Part shown: positions 15,666 through 25,111 of the stretch, one piece after another
Position numbering within the stretch: the first letter of the stretch is position 1
How the letters are laid out: each line of letters opens with the position of its first letter
NCBI GenBank assembly: GCA_032027005.1
Contig: JAVSMW010000003.1
Coordinates: 150,154 to 214,153 of the forward strand
From: JAVSMW01 sp032027005
Lineage (GTDB): Bacteria > Bacillota > Thermincolia > Thermincolales > UBA2595
Reading direction: 5' to 3'
DNA length: 64,000 nt
The notes under the pieces: generated by a model
Databases searched by the model: none
What the model was told of the DNA's origin: nothing
The model's input: the letters and a program-made list of their open reading frames with translations, nothing else
Position numbers and translations under genes: made by a program

Positions 15666-16865
15666 CTAATCAAAAGTTAACGTTTCCCAAACATTCCTCA
15701 TCACTCCAATTGAAACCGCTGCTACCAGGACAGAGTAGAAACCCATGGTAAAAACAAAGCTAAAATTTTCCGTCATCAAGCCCCCTAAAAGGGGCCCGGC
15801 AGCGAGCCCAAAAGAGTATGCCGTATTTAATACCCCAAAAGCAGTTCCATACATGGCATTGCCTACCGCACCGCCATCCGCTTCATTCCTGCTGATTGAT
15901 TCAGCCATCAGTGGCAAGCAAGGTGCGGAAATCATCCCAGATGCTAACCCAAATAAAAATATAATCAGCCCGATGAGAACTAAACTTTGAGCATAAGCAA
16001 GAAATGGGGCTACTGCTGCAGTTGCAAGCAAACCGGCTGCCATCATCTTTTTCCTGCCAAATTTATCAGCAAGCCCACCCATGATAGGTTGGCTCAGAGT
16101 TACAGAGAGGCTTAATATGCCAAAAACGAACCCGATCCCTAAGCTTGTTAAGCCAAACCTTTGCTCCAATTGCAAAGGCAGAATTGGTTCGATCACACCA
16201 AATCCAAAAGTGGCGGAGGAAATCGTTATTGCTCCCCATAATAAGTTGCGATTTTTAAGGGTTGCCAGCAGATTTGAAGATTGCATATCTGGTTCATCAT
16301 TTTTTTCCGGCAAAAACTCTTTATTTTTCTTACCAAGTAAAATTATTGGGGCCAAGGCGATGATTGCTATAATTGCAAAAGGATATTTATATCCCAAAAA
16401 CTCAAAGAGTACCCCTCCCAAAGCCGGTCCGACTATCGTTCCAAGTCCTGCCGCAGATAGAATCAGACCTAATTTTTTCCCTCTGCTGGAGCTGGGAAAC
16501 ATCTCCGCTACCAGAGCCATCCCAGCAGTCCAGGCAGCCGAAGAAGCAACTCCTTGTAAAAAACGGCTGATAAGTATGAGATATAGCGAATTTGAGACCA
16601 TGTAGATCAGAGTGGTGACGGCCAAACCAATAGCTCCGGTAATTAAAATCTTCTTTCTATCTACCCTGTCACAGAGATGGCCGACAGGAACACTAGACAG
16701 CAAGAGTCCTGCCGAATAAGCAACAAATATTGTCCCTACTACTGTTTCACTGATATCAAAGGTTTCTGCGTAATGAGGTACAGCGGGAACAATAATACCG
16801 TAGAGAAGGGTATCGATAAACACCGTCAGGTTTATGATAAAGTACAATCGGTTTCTTGAAGTCAA
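15666..16865 (-). CDS. MFS transporter, 12 helices
   Basis: 399 aa from a TTG at 16865 with AGGAGG six bases upstream; the longer frame (to 16934) would overlap upp and lacks a ribosome site. Twelve hydrophobic helices are visible, with the MFS loop 2-3 motif GHLCDRVDRKK and the repeat GGLADKFGRKK between helices 8 and 9. It most resembles the DHA1 drug or metabolite exporters. Substrate unknown. It is 38 bases downstream of upp and may be cotranscribed. Confidence 0.88.
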   Translation of the reverse strand: MTSRNRLYFIINLTVFIDTLLYGIIVPAVPHYAETFDISETVVGTIFVAYSAGLLLSSVPVGHLCDRVDRKKILITGAIGLAVTTLIYMVSNSLYLILISRFLQGVASSAAWTAGMALVAEMFPSSSRGKKLGLILSAAGLGTIVGPALGGVLFEFLGYKYPFAIIAIIALAPIILLGKKNKEFLPEKNDEPDMQSSNLLATLKNRNLLWGAITISSATFGFGVIEPILPLQLEQRFGLTSLGIGFVFGILSLSVTLSQPIMGGLADKFGRKKMMAAGLLATAAVAPFLAYAQSLVLIGLIIFLFGLASGMISAPCLPLMAESISRNEADGGAVGNAMYGTAFGVLNTAYSFGLAAGPLLGGLMTENFSFVFTMGFYSVLVAAVSIGVMRNVWETLTFD

Positions 16866-16902
16866 CACAGGCCTCCTAGTTAAGCTGCCGCGAAGGCATG
16901 TC

Positions 16903-17538
16903 CTATTTTGTCCCGAAAATTCTGTCGCCTGCATCCCCGAGACCGGGAACTATGTAACCGTGCTCGTTAAGGCAAGAATCCACCGTGCCGCAGAATATCT
17001 CAACATCCGGGTGAGTTGCGGTGATTTTCTTTATGCCCTCCGGGGCCGCAATGATGCACAGCAGCTTGATGCTTTTTGCCCCGTATTCTTTTATAAGCTG
17101 TATTGCCGCCGCCGCGGAGCCGCCCGTCGCAAGCATGGGGTCGAGTACGAACACATCGCGCCGGTCTATATCCGGCGGCATCTTGCAGTAGTATTCAACC
17201 GGTTGCAGCGTTGTTTCGTCACGGTAAAGCCCGATGTGACCCACCCTTGCGTTGGGAACAAGTGACTTAACGCCGTCAACCATGCCGAGCCCGGCACGGA
17301 GTATCGGTATGATTGCCATTTTTTTGCCACGAATAACTTCGGCCTTTGCAACGGCAAGAGGTGTTTCGATTTCAACGATCTCAAGCGGCAGATTACGTGT
17401 TGCCTCAAAACAAATCAGCATTGAAATTTCGCTGACCAGCTCGTTGAAAATCTTCGTACCTGTATTTTTATCCCGCAAATAAGAAATTTTGTGCTTGATT
17501 AGTGGATGCTGCATAATATGTACATTTGTATTGTCCAT
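16903..17538 (-). CDS. upp: Uracil phosphoribosyltransferase
   Basis: 211 aa. It converts uracil and PRPP to UMP in pyrimidine salvage. The conserved N-terminus (HPLIKHKISYLRD), the RAG motif in ILRAGLGM, and the PRPP-binding loop VLDPMLATGGSA are complete. Its end motif GLGDAGDRIFGTK is typical. The ATG is preceded by an AGAGGT site. Its base composition is more GC-rich than the helicase remnant beside it. Confidence 0.95.
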   Translation of the reverse strand: MDNTNVHIMQHPLIKHKISYLRDKNTGTKIFNELVSEISMLICFEATRNLPLEIVEIETPLAVAKAEVIRGKKMAIIPILRAGLGMVDGVKSLVPNARVGHIGLYRDETTLQPVEYYCKMPPDIDRRDVFVLDPMLATGGSAAAAIQLIKEYGAKSIKLLCIIAAPEGIKKITATHPDVEIFCGTVDSCLNEHGYIVPGLGDAGDRIFGTK

Positions 17539-17662
17539 AGGATTTGACCTCTTTTTTTGACTTTTTCTTTATTATAACAAATTTGCAGCAAATATTGACA
17601 AAAAAGTGGGCGAAATTAGCTTTTGGTATTGTGAACTGCAACGTTACTGTTGTTTGTTTCGT

Positions 17663-19782
17663 TCACTTTAAAACCTCAACTAACTTTTCACGTAATCTAG
17701 CTTCCTCACCACTTTCGTTAGTCTTGATTCTTAAGATTGGGATACCGTACTTCTGTAAAATGGTATCCTTCATCTTATCCCGCTCAAGTTGTTTTGGATT
17801 GTTAATGTGAAACACATATCCATCTACTTCAACCACCAGCACTGGCTTTTGTCAAGCTTGTTAAAAATGACAAAATCGGTATGTGTTAAAACATTCATTG
17901 CAAATCGACACTCGTGCTCGTCAAGTTTTTCCGGATTTCGAATCAGCATTTTTAGAGGTTGATGCATCACACAGTCAAGATTTTGGAAATCCGGCAGGTT
18001 CAAAACCTTTTCTATTATTGCATTCATTAAATTTTCCGATTCAAAGGCAGACACTTTTTTTCTTTTTTTCCTAATTCCCAATAATCGTTCAGAATAGCTG
18101 TGGTAAAGCAAATCAAAAACAGAATAAATTTTACTGTTTATAATCTCAAAATTGTTGTAATCAATATATCTTATCAAATCGCCAATATTTGAATTGTCGT
18201 TCTTTTCGTTATCTGCAACAACAACCACCAATTTATCCACCGCACGAGAAACCGCAACATTGATTAAATTAGGGTTGTCAACAAATTCATTTACTTCGTT
18301 AGAAACCGTTGTAAGAATAACAACATCTTTTTCACGGCCTTGGTACTTATGAACAGTGTCCACTTCGATATTTCGATTTCCTATTGCTTCTTTTAGCTTG
18401 TCCGTCTGCAATCGATAAGGAGAAACAATCCCCACCGATTGTTTTTCATTCATGATCTGCTCTGGAATCACTTCTCTCAATATCACGTCAATTTGCCGCT
18501 GATTGTATCTCCCCCTCGCATGATTCCCCTTCGCAGTTTTATAAGCGACTAAAGGTTTTTCACGCCCAACTTCCTCAGTCAGCACAATAAGTTCATTGTT
18601 ATAAAATTTTTGATTGCAAAAACCGATTATTTTCGGGTGACATCGATAATGCTCTTTTAATAAAGTTTTCGGAATGTTATCATACGTTTTTGTGATAGCT
18701 GAGAGCATACTGTTCTCGGCGTACTGGTAGGCGGGTTTCAATGCAAATCTGTTAAAAATTTGATTAGTCTCTGCCGCTGTATTTGCTGAAACAACATTAG
18801 GTAACTGCTTAAGATCACCGACTATGACCGCGTTTTTGGCGCAAGACAACGCCAATGCGCCTGTCACTATATCGACCTGTGAGGACTCGTCCATAATAAC
18901 GTAATCAAACAAATAGTTGGTGCCGGAACAGGTTCTCAAAGAATGGGTCGTGCTTAAAATGACTGGATATTCTTTAATAAGGGAGCCAAATTCTTTCCAT
19001 AAGGATTCCTTTACAAATAACTTTCGTTCTTTATTATTTGAAAATCTTTCAGCAAGTTTTGCCTTAAACAGCTTCATGGAGTCTTCGCTGTATTTTTTAA
19101 TGGCACTTTCAAACTGATAACTCTCAAGCCGTTTTGTTAACTTTAGAATTTCCTGTTTTAATTCCATTTCCAATCGCTCGTAATAGAGCTTTTGAAAAAG
19201 AGAAATGATTTTTTCGCTTGAATTTTTATAAAATGAGAAACTTACGATGCCGTAACGCAACAAAATTAGCAGTTTGAATAATAGTGTTAAATTGTTATCT
19301 TTTTCGGCCATCCTTTGATAATCAAGCCACAATGACATAATGGTATCCGAGTTATGCAGCCACAATGAATAATATGGTGCTATTCCTACATTGCTTTCAT
19401 TGTAATACGTGTAGAAGTATTCTTTTTCGACTAACAATTCCGATAGCTTTTGCTTCAAAACGGCAACAGTATTTTTTATTTCAAGCAGCTCGTTTAATTC
19501 GCTGCCACTTGCCTTAAGAGCCTTTTCCATAGCATTATAATCTGTGGCATCCATCGTCCAAGTGCTCATGTCTGGATAGCTTTTAGTTTGCTCCGCAAAA
19601 AATTTAGCTTTATTTTCATTGTTTCCCAAATATGCAGCTACAAAACCTAGATCATACTTCTGGAGTTTCTCCAAAACATTTGCAGTTGCCGCATTGTAAT
19701 CTTTGCCGTCGACGAAATCAATTTCGTTATTCTCAGTTCTAAACTTTCTGAAATTTTCAAGAGAAAGGCTTTTCAAATACAT
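17663..19782 (-). pseudogene. Chimeric, frameshifted SF1 helicase remnant
   Basis: The first ~26 residues (MYLKSLSLENFRKF...) look like the start of an OLD/RecF-type AAA ATPase and join at about residue 30 to the middle of an SF1 DNA helicase. The helicase Walker A is missing, while DESSQ (Walker B), GDLKQLP, the motif IV-VI region (SPYRLQ, TVHKYQGREKD, NVAVSRA) and a DUF2726 nuclease-like C-terminus remain. The open frame stops at 17824, but dropping one base near 17835 restores DUF2726 (PVLVVEVDGYVFH...) to a TGA at 17663. Thus it has an internal deletion-fusion and a frameshift. It is likely a dead relic of a defence gene cluster. Confidence 0.8.
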
Positions 19783-20035
19783 AATTTCACTACTCCTTTT
19801 GAGATATCACATAACTTCTCATTATTAACTTCATATAAATCCGATCTAACTTCACCCAATAGCCACTCCAACGAAAAAAGGGCACCCCAAAAACACCTGC
19901 GGCTGCCCCCAAAGTTCCCATACTATGTTAAATTTCCCAGCAATTCTATTATAAGTTATTTCGTCACATCTTGTCTATATTTCACCCTAGACAAGTTTTC
20001 TTTTTAAAATACCACGCCATCTCACGCATACCCCC

Positions 20036-20329
20036 AGCCCCAAAGCAGGTATGACCCTTTGCGGAGGTTTCTTGGGTGGCATCGTCAGAAATCTTGCTGT
20101 AAAACGGAGAGCAGCAAGCCGGAGAGTCCCCGTATGTCCGCAGACGGCGAAAGCCGCCGGGAAGTTTCGCTGGCAGAAAAAGCGAAACGTGAGGCGGCCA
20201 TCTTATAAGGAATGCCCACTGAGCCGTCAAGTTCGGGGACGCCGGCTTGCTGCCGGAGTTTTACAGCTAGATGACTAGATGCCGCCCAGGGAAACCGGAG
20301 CAAAGGGTCATACCTGCCCAGCTTAGGGC
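20036..20329. repeat. Long foldback element, about 290 bp
   Basis: The two ends are imperfect inverted copies: AGGTATGACCCTTTGC, GGTTTC and GGGTGGCAT on the left (20047-20083) match the reverse complement of the right (20278-20318). A second arm pair (CTGTAAAAC...CAGCAAGCCGG...TCCCCG) nests inside, then GACGGC/GCCGTC and a GTTTCGCT/AGCGAAAC hairpin at the centre. The whole can fold into one branched rod. No coding potential. It could be a MITE-like element or a structured RNA. Confidence 0.65.
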
Positions 20330-20348
20330 TAACATAAAATTACGCCGG

Positions 20349-21521
20349 CTACATATTCTCCAAGAACAACCGAATCACATCGGCCCCCCCAATAAAGGTG
20401 CCCACCGAGCCCCCCAAATTAGCCATCGTTACAATCAGGAGAATTCTTGTAACCTTGTTATTCCAAAAACCCTTAATGCTGAAAATATCTTCAGTAAGAT
20501 TCTCAAAATCCCTCACACTAGGTTTACGGAGATATGCCTGAGTGAGCCCGGCAAACCATCCGGCCGCAATTAAGGGATGCAAAGTGGTAATAGGAGCCAC
20601 CACAAAAGCAGTCAGGATGGAGAGCGGATGGGCAAAAGCAAGGGCTGTTCCGATAGCTGCAAAAGTTCCGGTCCATAAAACCCAGCTTATGGCCTGCTGT
20701 ACTCCGGCAGTTGGATTGGCAATAAACGTATAAACAATTAGGGCCACAATCAAAGCCGGTATTGACCAGCCAATTATACCGGTAATTTTCGATTTAGGCG
20801 GTAATTTTGTCAATACCTCTAAATCATGATCCTTTTCGATTTCCTTTATAATGCCCGGAACATGTGCGGCACCAAGTACGGCAACTATCTTTTGCCCTGG
20901 TGCTTCTCTAATTTTCTGGGCCAGGTATTGATCACGCTCATCAATCAAAGGAACCTTGAGCTTGGGAAAGCTTTCCGTAAAATCATTAAGGACAGAGTTC
21001 AGCATATCCTGGGACTTTAACTTTTCCAGTTCCTCTTCTGTGATGGTATCTGTAGCGAAAATACTCATGAGAATCTCCATCATGAGCTTTATTTTGCCCC
21101 AAAAACCTACACTCTTCCAGATCCGGTTGAAGGTTATCTGGATATTTCTGTCAGCCAAAACCAAATTCGCATTTATCTCTTTGGCCGACTCTATACCCTG
21201 AATCATTTCCTGCCCGGCTTTGATGCCAAACTGTTTGGCTATTCGTTTTTGAAAAGATGAAAGTACGAGATTTACCAACAGCAGAGTCGCCTTCTTATCT
21301 TTAATAATTTTAAAGATATCGGTGTCCTGCCATTTGTTTCCTTCCGTGATTGTTTGATATCTTTGTTCATCCAGCTCAACACAAACAGTGTCCGGTCTCT
21401 CAGCTTCAATAACTTCTTTCACCTGGTCAGCACTATGTTTTGACACATGAGCTGTCCCAATCAGGATTATTTCTTTCCCATCCAAATTTAGTCTCGTAAT
21501 GTTTTCATTATTCCCGGGCAT
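20349..21521 (-). CDS. TraB/PrgY-family membrane protein
   Basis: 390 aa. The N-terminal TraB domain has LIGTAHVSKHSADQV and VCVELDEQRYQ, with the conserved GTAHV and ELD motifs, and a later VLGAAHVPGI repeat. The C-terminal ~150 residues have four or five membrane helices. The family is related to GumN/Tiki putative metalloproteases and to PrgY, which limits pheromone peptide activity in enterococci. The job in clostridia is not established. The ATG has a GGAAGG site. The gene stands alone on the minus strand. Confidence 0.85.
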   Translation of the reverse strand: MPGNNENITRLNLDGKEIILIGTAHVSKHSADQVKEVIEAERPDTVCVELDEQRYQTITEGNKWQDTDIFKIIKDKKATLLLVNLVLSSFQKRIAKQFGIKAGQEMIQGIESAKEINANLVLADRNIQITFNRIWKSVGFWGKIKLMMEILMSIFATDTITEEELEKLKSQDMLNSVLNDFTESFPKLKVPLIDERDQYLAQKIREAPGQKIVAVLGAAHVPGIIKEIEKDHDLEVLTKLPPKSKITGIIGWSIPALIVALIVYTFIANPTAGVQQAISWVLWTGTFAAIGTALAFAHPLSILTAFVVAPITTLHPLIAAGWFAGLTQAYLRKPSVRDFENLTEDIFSIKGFWNNKVTRILLIVTMANLGGSVGTFIGGADVIRLFLENM

Positions 21522-21737
21522 AAATTACCTTCCTTTGCGCATTTTTACATTCAGGGCTGTAAGAAAAAGCCCAGAATATATAGCTTAAATTAAATTGTAC
21601 CATTTAATGATGATAAAGTGAAACATTGATTTTTTCCGTAAACTTGTATTTTTTAAATATTATGTTACCACTTGAAAAGTTTCCGCATAAGATGTATTAC
21701 AAAAGCAACAAGTTTTAAAATGAAAGGGGGATCCACA

Positions 21738-21830
21738 ATGGGTGACGGCTTCTGGGGCAATCCCTTTTATCCAGCCTTTATCCTCTTTTTAGTTCTTGTC
21801 CTGTTATTCTTTGGGGAAGATAAGCACTAA
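21738..21830 (+). CDS. Small single-helix membrane protein (30 aa)
   Basis: ATG at 21738 follows AAAGGGGG. The peptide MGDGFWGNPFYPAFILFLVL continues with a hydrophobic stretch and ends GEDKH. Gly/aromatic head plus one hydrophobic helix resembles the YjcZ-type sporulation small proteins of Firmicutes. That resemblance is compositional only. A strong terminator follows at 21872-21911. Confidence 0.55.
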   Translation: MGDGFWGNPFYPAFILFLVLVLLFFGEDKH

Positions 21831-21871
21831 CCAAAACAATCCGCCCGTCACTAGGGAGTCTTATTTAATAA

Positions 21872-21911
21872 AAAACATGAAAGCAGCTCAAAACGGGCTG
21901 CTTTCATGTTT
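21872..21911. terminator. Strong bidirectional terminator
   Basis: A stem ACATGAAAGCAGC/GCTGCTTTCATGT with a nine-base loop has TTTTTT on the minus-strand side and TTT on the other. It separates the small plus-strand gene from the convergent membrane protein gene. Confidence 0.85.
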
Positions 21912-21943
21912 CCAAAATTATGATTACCGTCAACTCTTATTTA

Positions 21944-22492
21944 TTACTTAACTGCTTTTGCCTGTATTTCTTCAGGGTCTGCCTGAACAATAATATTTAC
22001 ATCCGGCGTTCTTCCTGATTTAGGTTCCGGAAATAAACTGGGGTCCCCCAATTTATTTATCACCAGGGCCGTCACCGCCCCATACCAGGCATGATTGGCA
22101 AAAGCAGACATATTGGTATCTGCATTGAGAGGAAAAACTCCTCTCTTGACTCCCATTAACCGGCCAAAAGCCCCGTATATTGCCATCCAGGCCAAGTGTC
22201 CATAACCCGTCCCTTTAATCACAGCTTTGTCCTGCCCCGTGTATCTGAGTATATACACCAGCGGTATTCCAAGAAGTGCCGAAAGGACAAAATCCGCAAT
22301 CCCACCAACAGCTTTACCAACGGACTTCTCGCGCTCTCTCTTGGACATAAAGAGCCCACCCGCAATCTCTGAATAGGTTGTATCCGACTTATACAATACA
22401 TGCCTGTTAAATAGGTTACCTGCCAGCTTAGCAATGTTCCCTATTAATCCTGCCACAATACCCAGCATAATCGGGTCTTTTATTTTTCTCAT
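21944..22492 (-). CDS. Hypothetical membrane protein
   Basis: 182 aa with about four weakly hydrophobic helices: GIVAGLIGNIAKL near the start, an amphipathic SKREREKSVGKAVGG turn, ALLGIPLVYIL, then GYGHLAWMAIYG, and a soluble C-terminus containing PDVNIIVQADPEEIQAKA. ATG with GGGAGATGAC upstream. The overall plan resembles the protein at 6382-6834 (small clostridial membrane family). No function can be assigned. Confidence 0.7.
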   Translation of the reverse strand: MRKIKDPIMLGIVAGLIGNIAKLAGNLFNRHVLYKSDTTYSEIAGGLFMSKREREKSVGKAVGGIADFVLSALLGIPLVYILRYTGQDKAVIKGTGYGHLAWMAIYGAFGRLMGVKRGVFPLNADTNMSAFANHAWYGAVTALVINKLGDPSLFPEPKSGRTPDVNIIVQADPEEIQAKAVK

Positions 22493-22596
22493 ATCATGTC
22501 ATCTCCCAGAAATCAACTGCTATCAGTATCTTTTCCGCAAATGACATTTCTATAGCAGGAAATTATTTTAAATTGGTGCAGAGATCTGAGCAGTCG

Positions 22597-22974
22597 CTAC
22601 TTATGCTTCCATAAACCATGCAAGTTACAATAGGCCCTAACCTCGATATTGTCCCCGTTCAGGCAAAACTCGGCCTCTGGTGCATCCCCGGGCTTTAAAT
22701 ACTTGCGGGCGGTCCTGCCATCGGCGATCACTTCTATCCACTCAATATAATGCTGCTCCTCCATCGGGTGCGCTGCACTGCCCACTTTTACCCTGATTCC
22801 GCCATCAATGTTTTCCACTACTGGGACATGTTTTTCCAGACTGGCATCCTGGTCATTGGCTTTTTTGAGTTCCATAGGCTTGCCACAGCAGACCGGCTTC
22901 CCTTTGCCGTTATGCACTACCTCCATCATAAGTCCACACACTTCACATTTGTAAATCTGGTTTAATTCAGTCAT
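22597..22974 (-). CDS. dfx: Desulfoferrodoxin (superoxide reductase)
   Basis: 125 aa from the ATG at 22974 (AAGGAGG site). The N-terminal desulforedoxin domain has CEVCG and VCCGKPM (four Cys for centre I). The SOR domain has KHVPVVE, HPMEEQHYIEWIEV and CNLHGLWK, supplying the His and Cys ligands of the catalytic iron. It reduces superoxide to peroxide without making oxygen, a hallmark of anaerobes. It is last in a rubrerythrin-ferritin-rubredoxin-desulfoferrodoxin cluster that provides both electron donor and peroxide sink. Confidence 0.95.
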   Translation of the reverse strand: MTELNQIYKCEVCGLMMEVVHNGKGKPVCCGKPMELKKANDQDASLEKHVPVVENIDGGIRVKVGSAAHPMEEQHYIEWIEVIADGRTARKYLKPGDAPEAEFCLNGDNIEVRAYCNLHGLWKHK

Positions 22975-22996
22975 CCTTAATTCCTCCTTTTCTAAT

Positions 22997-23137
22997 CTAT
23001 TTTTCAGTAAGTCCACACTCCGGGGTATAACAATTGTTATCTATGAACTCGCACTTTTGTTTACAAGAGGGGCACACTTCAGGCGGCTGATCAGCCTCCA
23101 GCAGGTAACCGCACTGGCCACACTTCCATTTATTCAT
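22997..23137 (-). CDS. Small rubredoxin-type Fe(Cys)4 protein
   Basis: 46 aa, too short for ordinary ORF lists. It starts MNKWKCGQCGYLLEADQPPE, continues with VCPSCKQKC, and ends with NCYTPECG, giving two CxxC iron knuckles plus two additional C-terminal cysteines. Such mini-rubredoxins accompany rubrerythrin and desulfoferrodoxin and likely donate electrons. Its start overlaps the stop of the ferritin-like gene by eight bases, and it lies 22 bases ahead of dfx, so it is clearly part of the operon. Confidence 0.88.
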   Translation of the reverse strand: MNKWKCGQCGYLLEADQPPEVCPSCKQKCEFIDNNCYTPECGLTEK

Positions 23138-23627
23138 CATTAGCTTCCACCGCCTTCCTCACCCTTGAAATTTTGACCAAATGAATCTGTTCCTCCATGA
23201 TAAGGTCATCAATAATTGCTTGGTGATGTTTAAGGACCAGATTACGCAGCCCGATAAAAAAGAGAATGGTGTCCTTTTCAATTTCCATGGCAAGTTTTAC
23301 AATGTCCAACCCTGACCGGGCATTTTCTACCAATTGTTCAGTTTTTTCCAGGTCACTGAACATATGTGAATCCACAGTAATTTTAACATAATCAAAATAT
23401 TCGCCTGGATATGTTTCAGGAGCATTGACCGGGGTTAAATCCCTGCTAAGCTCCATGAACCTAACCCGGTGCTTTTCTTCTTCATCTGCCAAATCCAGGA
23501 TTAAGGCTTTAATCTGCGTGGTAGGTGCCTTTTCGGCAAGCTTTTTATAAAAATAAGTCCCCTGTTTTTCTATTTCCACTGCCAGGTCAACTATTTCGCG
23601 ATCCAGGTATTTTGATAAAGACCACAT
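23130..23627 (-). CDS. Ferritin-like/rubrerythrin-domain protein
   Basis: 165 aa, all helical. Two E-x~33-ExxH patterns (AVEIEKQG...DEEEKHRVRF and AMEIEKDT...MEEQIHLVKI) supply ligands for a diiron centre as in rubrerythrins. It lacks a rubredoxin domain of its own, which the next gene supplies. ATG with AAGGAGGTG. It probably reduces peroxide or stores iron in the oxidative-stress operon. Confidence 0.88.
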   Translation of the reverse strand: MWSLSKYLDREIVDLAVEIEKQGTYFYKKLAEKAPTTQIKALILDLADEEEKHRVRFMELSRDLTPVNAPETYPGEYFDYVKITVDSHMFSDLEKTEQLVENARSGLDIVKLAMEIEKDTILFFIGLRNLVLKHHQAIIDDLIMEEQIHLVKISRVRKAVEANDE

Positions 23628-23680
23628 TTTGCTTACACCTCCTTAGTTGGGATTGACTTCCTGATAAGTAAATATCGCTA

Positions 23681-24193
23681 TTACTCAGGCTTATAGAATT
23701 TCTTGTCATGACGGCAGAGCGGGCATTCAGCCGGTGGCTCTGTCCCTTCGTAAATGTATCCGCACTCACGGCAATGCCATTTGACAGACTTATCTTTAGC
23801 CAGGAGTTTCCCGTTTTCGAGTTCTGTCAGCAACTGTTCAAACCTTTCGGCATGATGTTTTTCCACAGTGGCTACGGTTTCAAAATATTTAGCCGCCTTT
23901 TCTTCCCCTTCTTCCAAGGCATCTTTGAGAAATCCGGGATACATATCCTTATACTCATAAGACTCTCCAGCAATGGCAGCTTTCAGGTTCGCTTTGGTAT
24001 CCCCAATCCCTCCGAGGAGCTTTAAGATAACCTCAGCGTGTTCTTTCTCGTTCTTGGCAGCTTCTTCGAAAAACTCAGCAATTTCCAGCCAACCTTCTTT
24101 TTTGGCTACTGATGCAAAAAAAGTATACTTATTTCTGGCCTGACTTTCACCTGCAAGAGCGGTCATGAGATTTTTTTCTGTTTTTTCTTTCAT
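23681..24193 (-). CDS. rbr: Rubrerythrin
   Basis: 170 aa. The N-terminal diiron ferritin-like domain has ALAGESQARNKYTFFA, EEAAKNEKEHAE and VATVEKHHAERF; the C-terminal rubredoxin domain has CRECGYIYEG and CPLCRHDKKFY. It reduces hydrogen peroxide in anaerobes. First gene of the rbr/ferritin/rubredoxin/dfx cluster, 53 bases upstream of the ferritin-like gene. The leader is AT-rich with possible promoter boxes, but I saw no convincing PerR box. Confidence 0.96.
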   Translation of the reverse strand: MKEKTEKNLMTALAGESQARNKYTFFASVAKKEGWLEIAEFFEEAAKNEKEHAEVILKLLGGIGDTKANLKAAIAGESYEYKDMYPGFLKDALEEGEEKAAKYFETVATVEKHHAERFEQLLTELENGKLLAKDKSVKWHCRECGYIYEGTEPPAECPLCRHDKKFYKPE

Positions 24194-24276
24194 TATTAAC
24201 TACCCCCCTGAATTGTCTACCATTTTAGTATAGTTTAATTATAATTTCAAAAATTCTATATGTCAATACAAAAGAC

Positions 24277-24310
24277 AAAAAAAGCCAGGGTTTTGATGAC
24301 CCCGGTCTTT
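24277..24310 (-). terminator. Intrinsic terminator after the cytochrome lipoprotein
   Basis: On the minus strand AAAAG-CC.GGGT pairs with ACCC.GG-CTTTT and is followed by further T residues, about ten bases past the stop at 24320. Confidence 0.75.
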
Positions 24311-24319
24311 TGTTGAAAA

Positions 24320-25000
24320 TTATGGAGTTGGTACAGGCAATTCATCGGTTCTATTGTTATTATTCCTGGTCCTCTCTTCTGTTGTATCCTGCTTCTGCTC
24401 ATCAGGCTGCTTCTGCTCATTAGACTGCTTCTCTGCAGGTTTGTTTTCTTTGCTCTGGGTTCCCTGGTTTCTGCCCGTATTTTCCCGTGGCACCGGGGTG
24501 CCTGCTCCAGCACCGGGGGCTGCGGCTGCACCTTCCCGGTAGCCGGCCTGAGGATAATTTTTGATACCTGATACACCGTTAGTTTCTACAGTATGGCAAG
24601 AGTAACATTGACCCCTGAACTCACCATAAAAGCTCTCACTTTCCCAGTGAACTTTATGCATCCCACGCAGGAAGCTCTTGTACAAATTAAAATTCTTTTG
24701 CGGATCATGACAAACATAACAGGCATTAATAGTTGTCTCTTTGACTTCGGGATGCCCTGAAATTCTTTCCACATAAGCCGGAAGTGAACGATCCACATTA
24801 CCCGCTTTTTTATGGCAGGAAACACACCCGTCAGGATGGGAGTCCTTGCCGGCGGCTTCCATTAAAGTAGTAAACTCTGCTGCCTGATTCCGGGTCTCAT
24901 TCCCCGGCGCGGGTTCAGGTTTCCTGGCAGTTTGACACCCCGCCGCCAGTACTGCCATTACTAAAAAAATTGATACAAGCCAATGTTTTCTGCGGTTCAA
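24320..25000 (-). CDS. Multihaem c-type cytochrome lipoprotein
   Basis: 226 aa. A lipobox (VLAAGC, Cys22) is followed by three CxxCH haem sites: CVSCH, CYVCH and CYSCH at about residues 59, 94 and 132. Isolated His residues between them could be distal ligands. The last ~80 residues are a low-complexity Pro/Ala/Gly then Lys/Gln/Glu/Asn-rich tail, probably a flexible linker in the cell wall. TTG start with AGGAGG nine bases upstream. It probably moves electrons outside the membrane; no NrfH-type or decahaem partner is adjacent. Confidence 0.85.
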   Translation of the reverse strand: MNRRKHWLVSIFLVMAVLAAGCQTARKPEPAPGNETRNQAAEFTTLMEAAGKDSHPDGCVSCHKKAGNVDRSLPAYVERISGHPEVKETTINACYVCHDPQKNFNLYKSFLRGMHKVHWESESFYGEFRGQCYSCHTVETNGVSGIKNYPQAGYREGAAAAPGAGAGTPVPRENTGRNQGTQSKENKPAEKQSNEQKQPDEQKQDTTEERTRNNNNRTDELPVPTP

Positions 25001-25111
25001 AATACATTCCTCCTATAAATTTTTTTCTAGTTTTCCCATTCAGCTCAGTTATAATGCGGTCATATACATCATTCCTGAACACGTTCCCGGTCAAATCCGG
25101 TTCTTCAAAGC

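Noticed and set aside
24194..24256. PerR box upstream of rubrerythrin
   Set aside because: TTATAAT is present but its partner half (AAACTAT) matches poorly; AT-rich sequence explains it.
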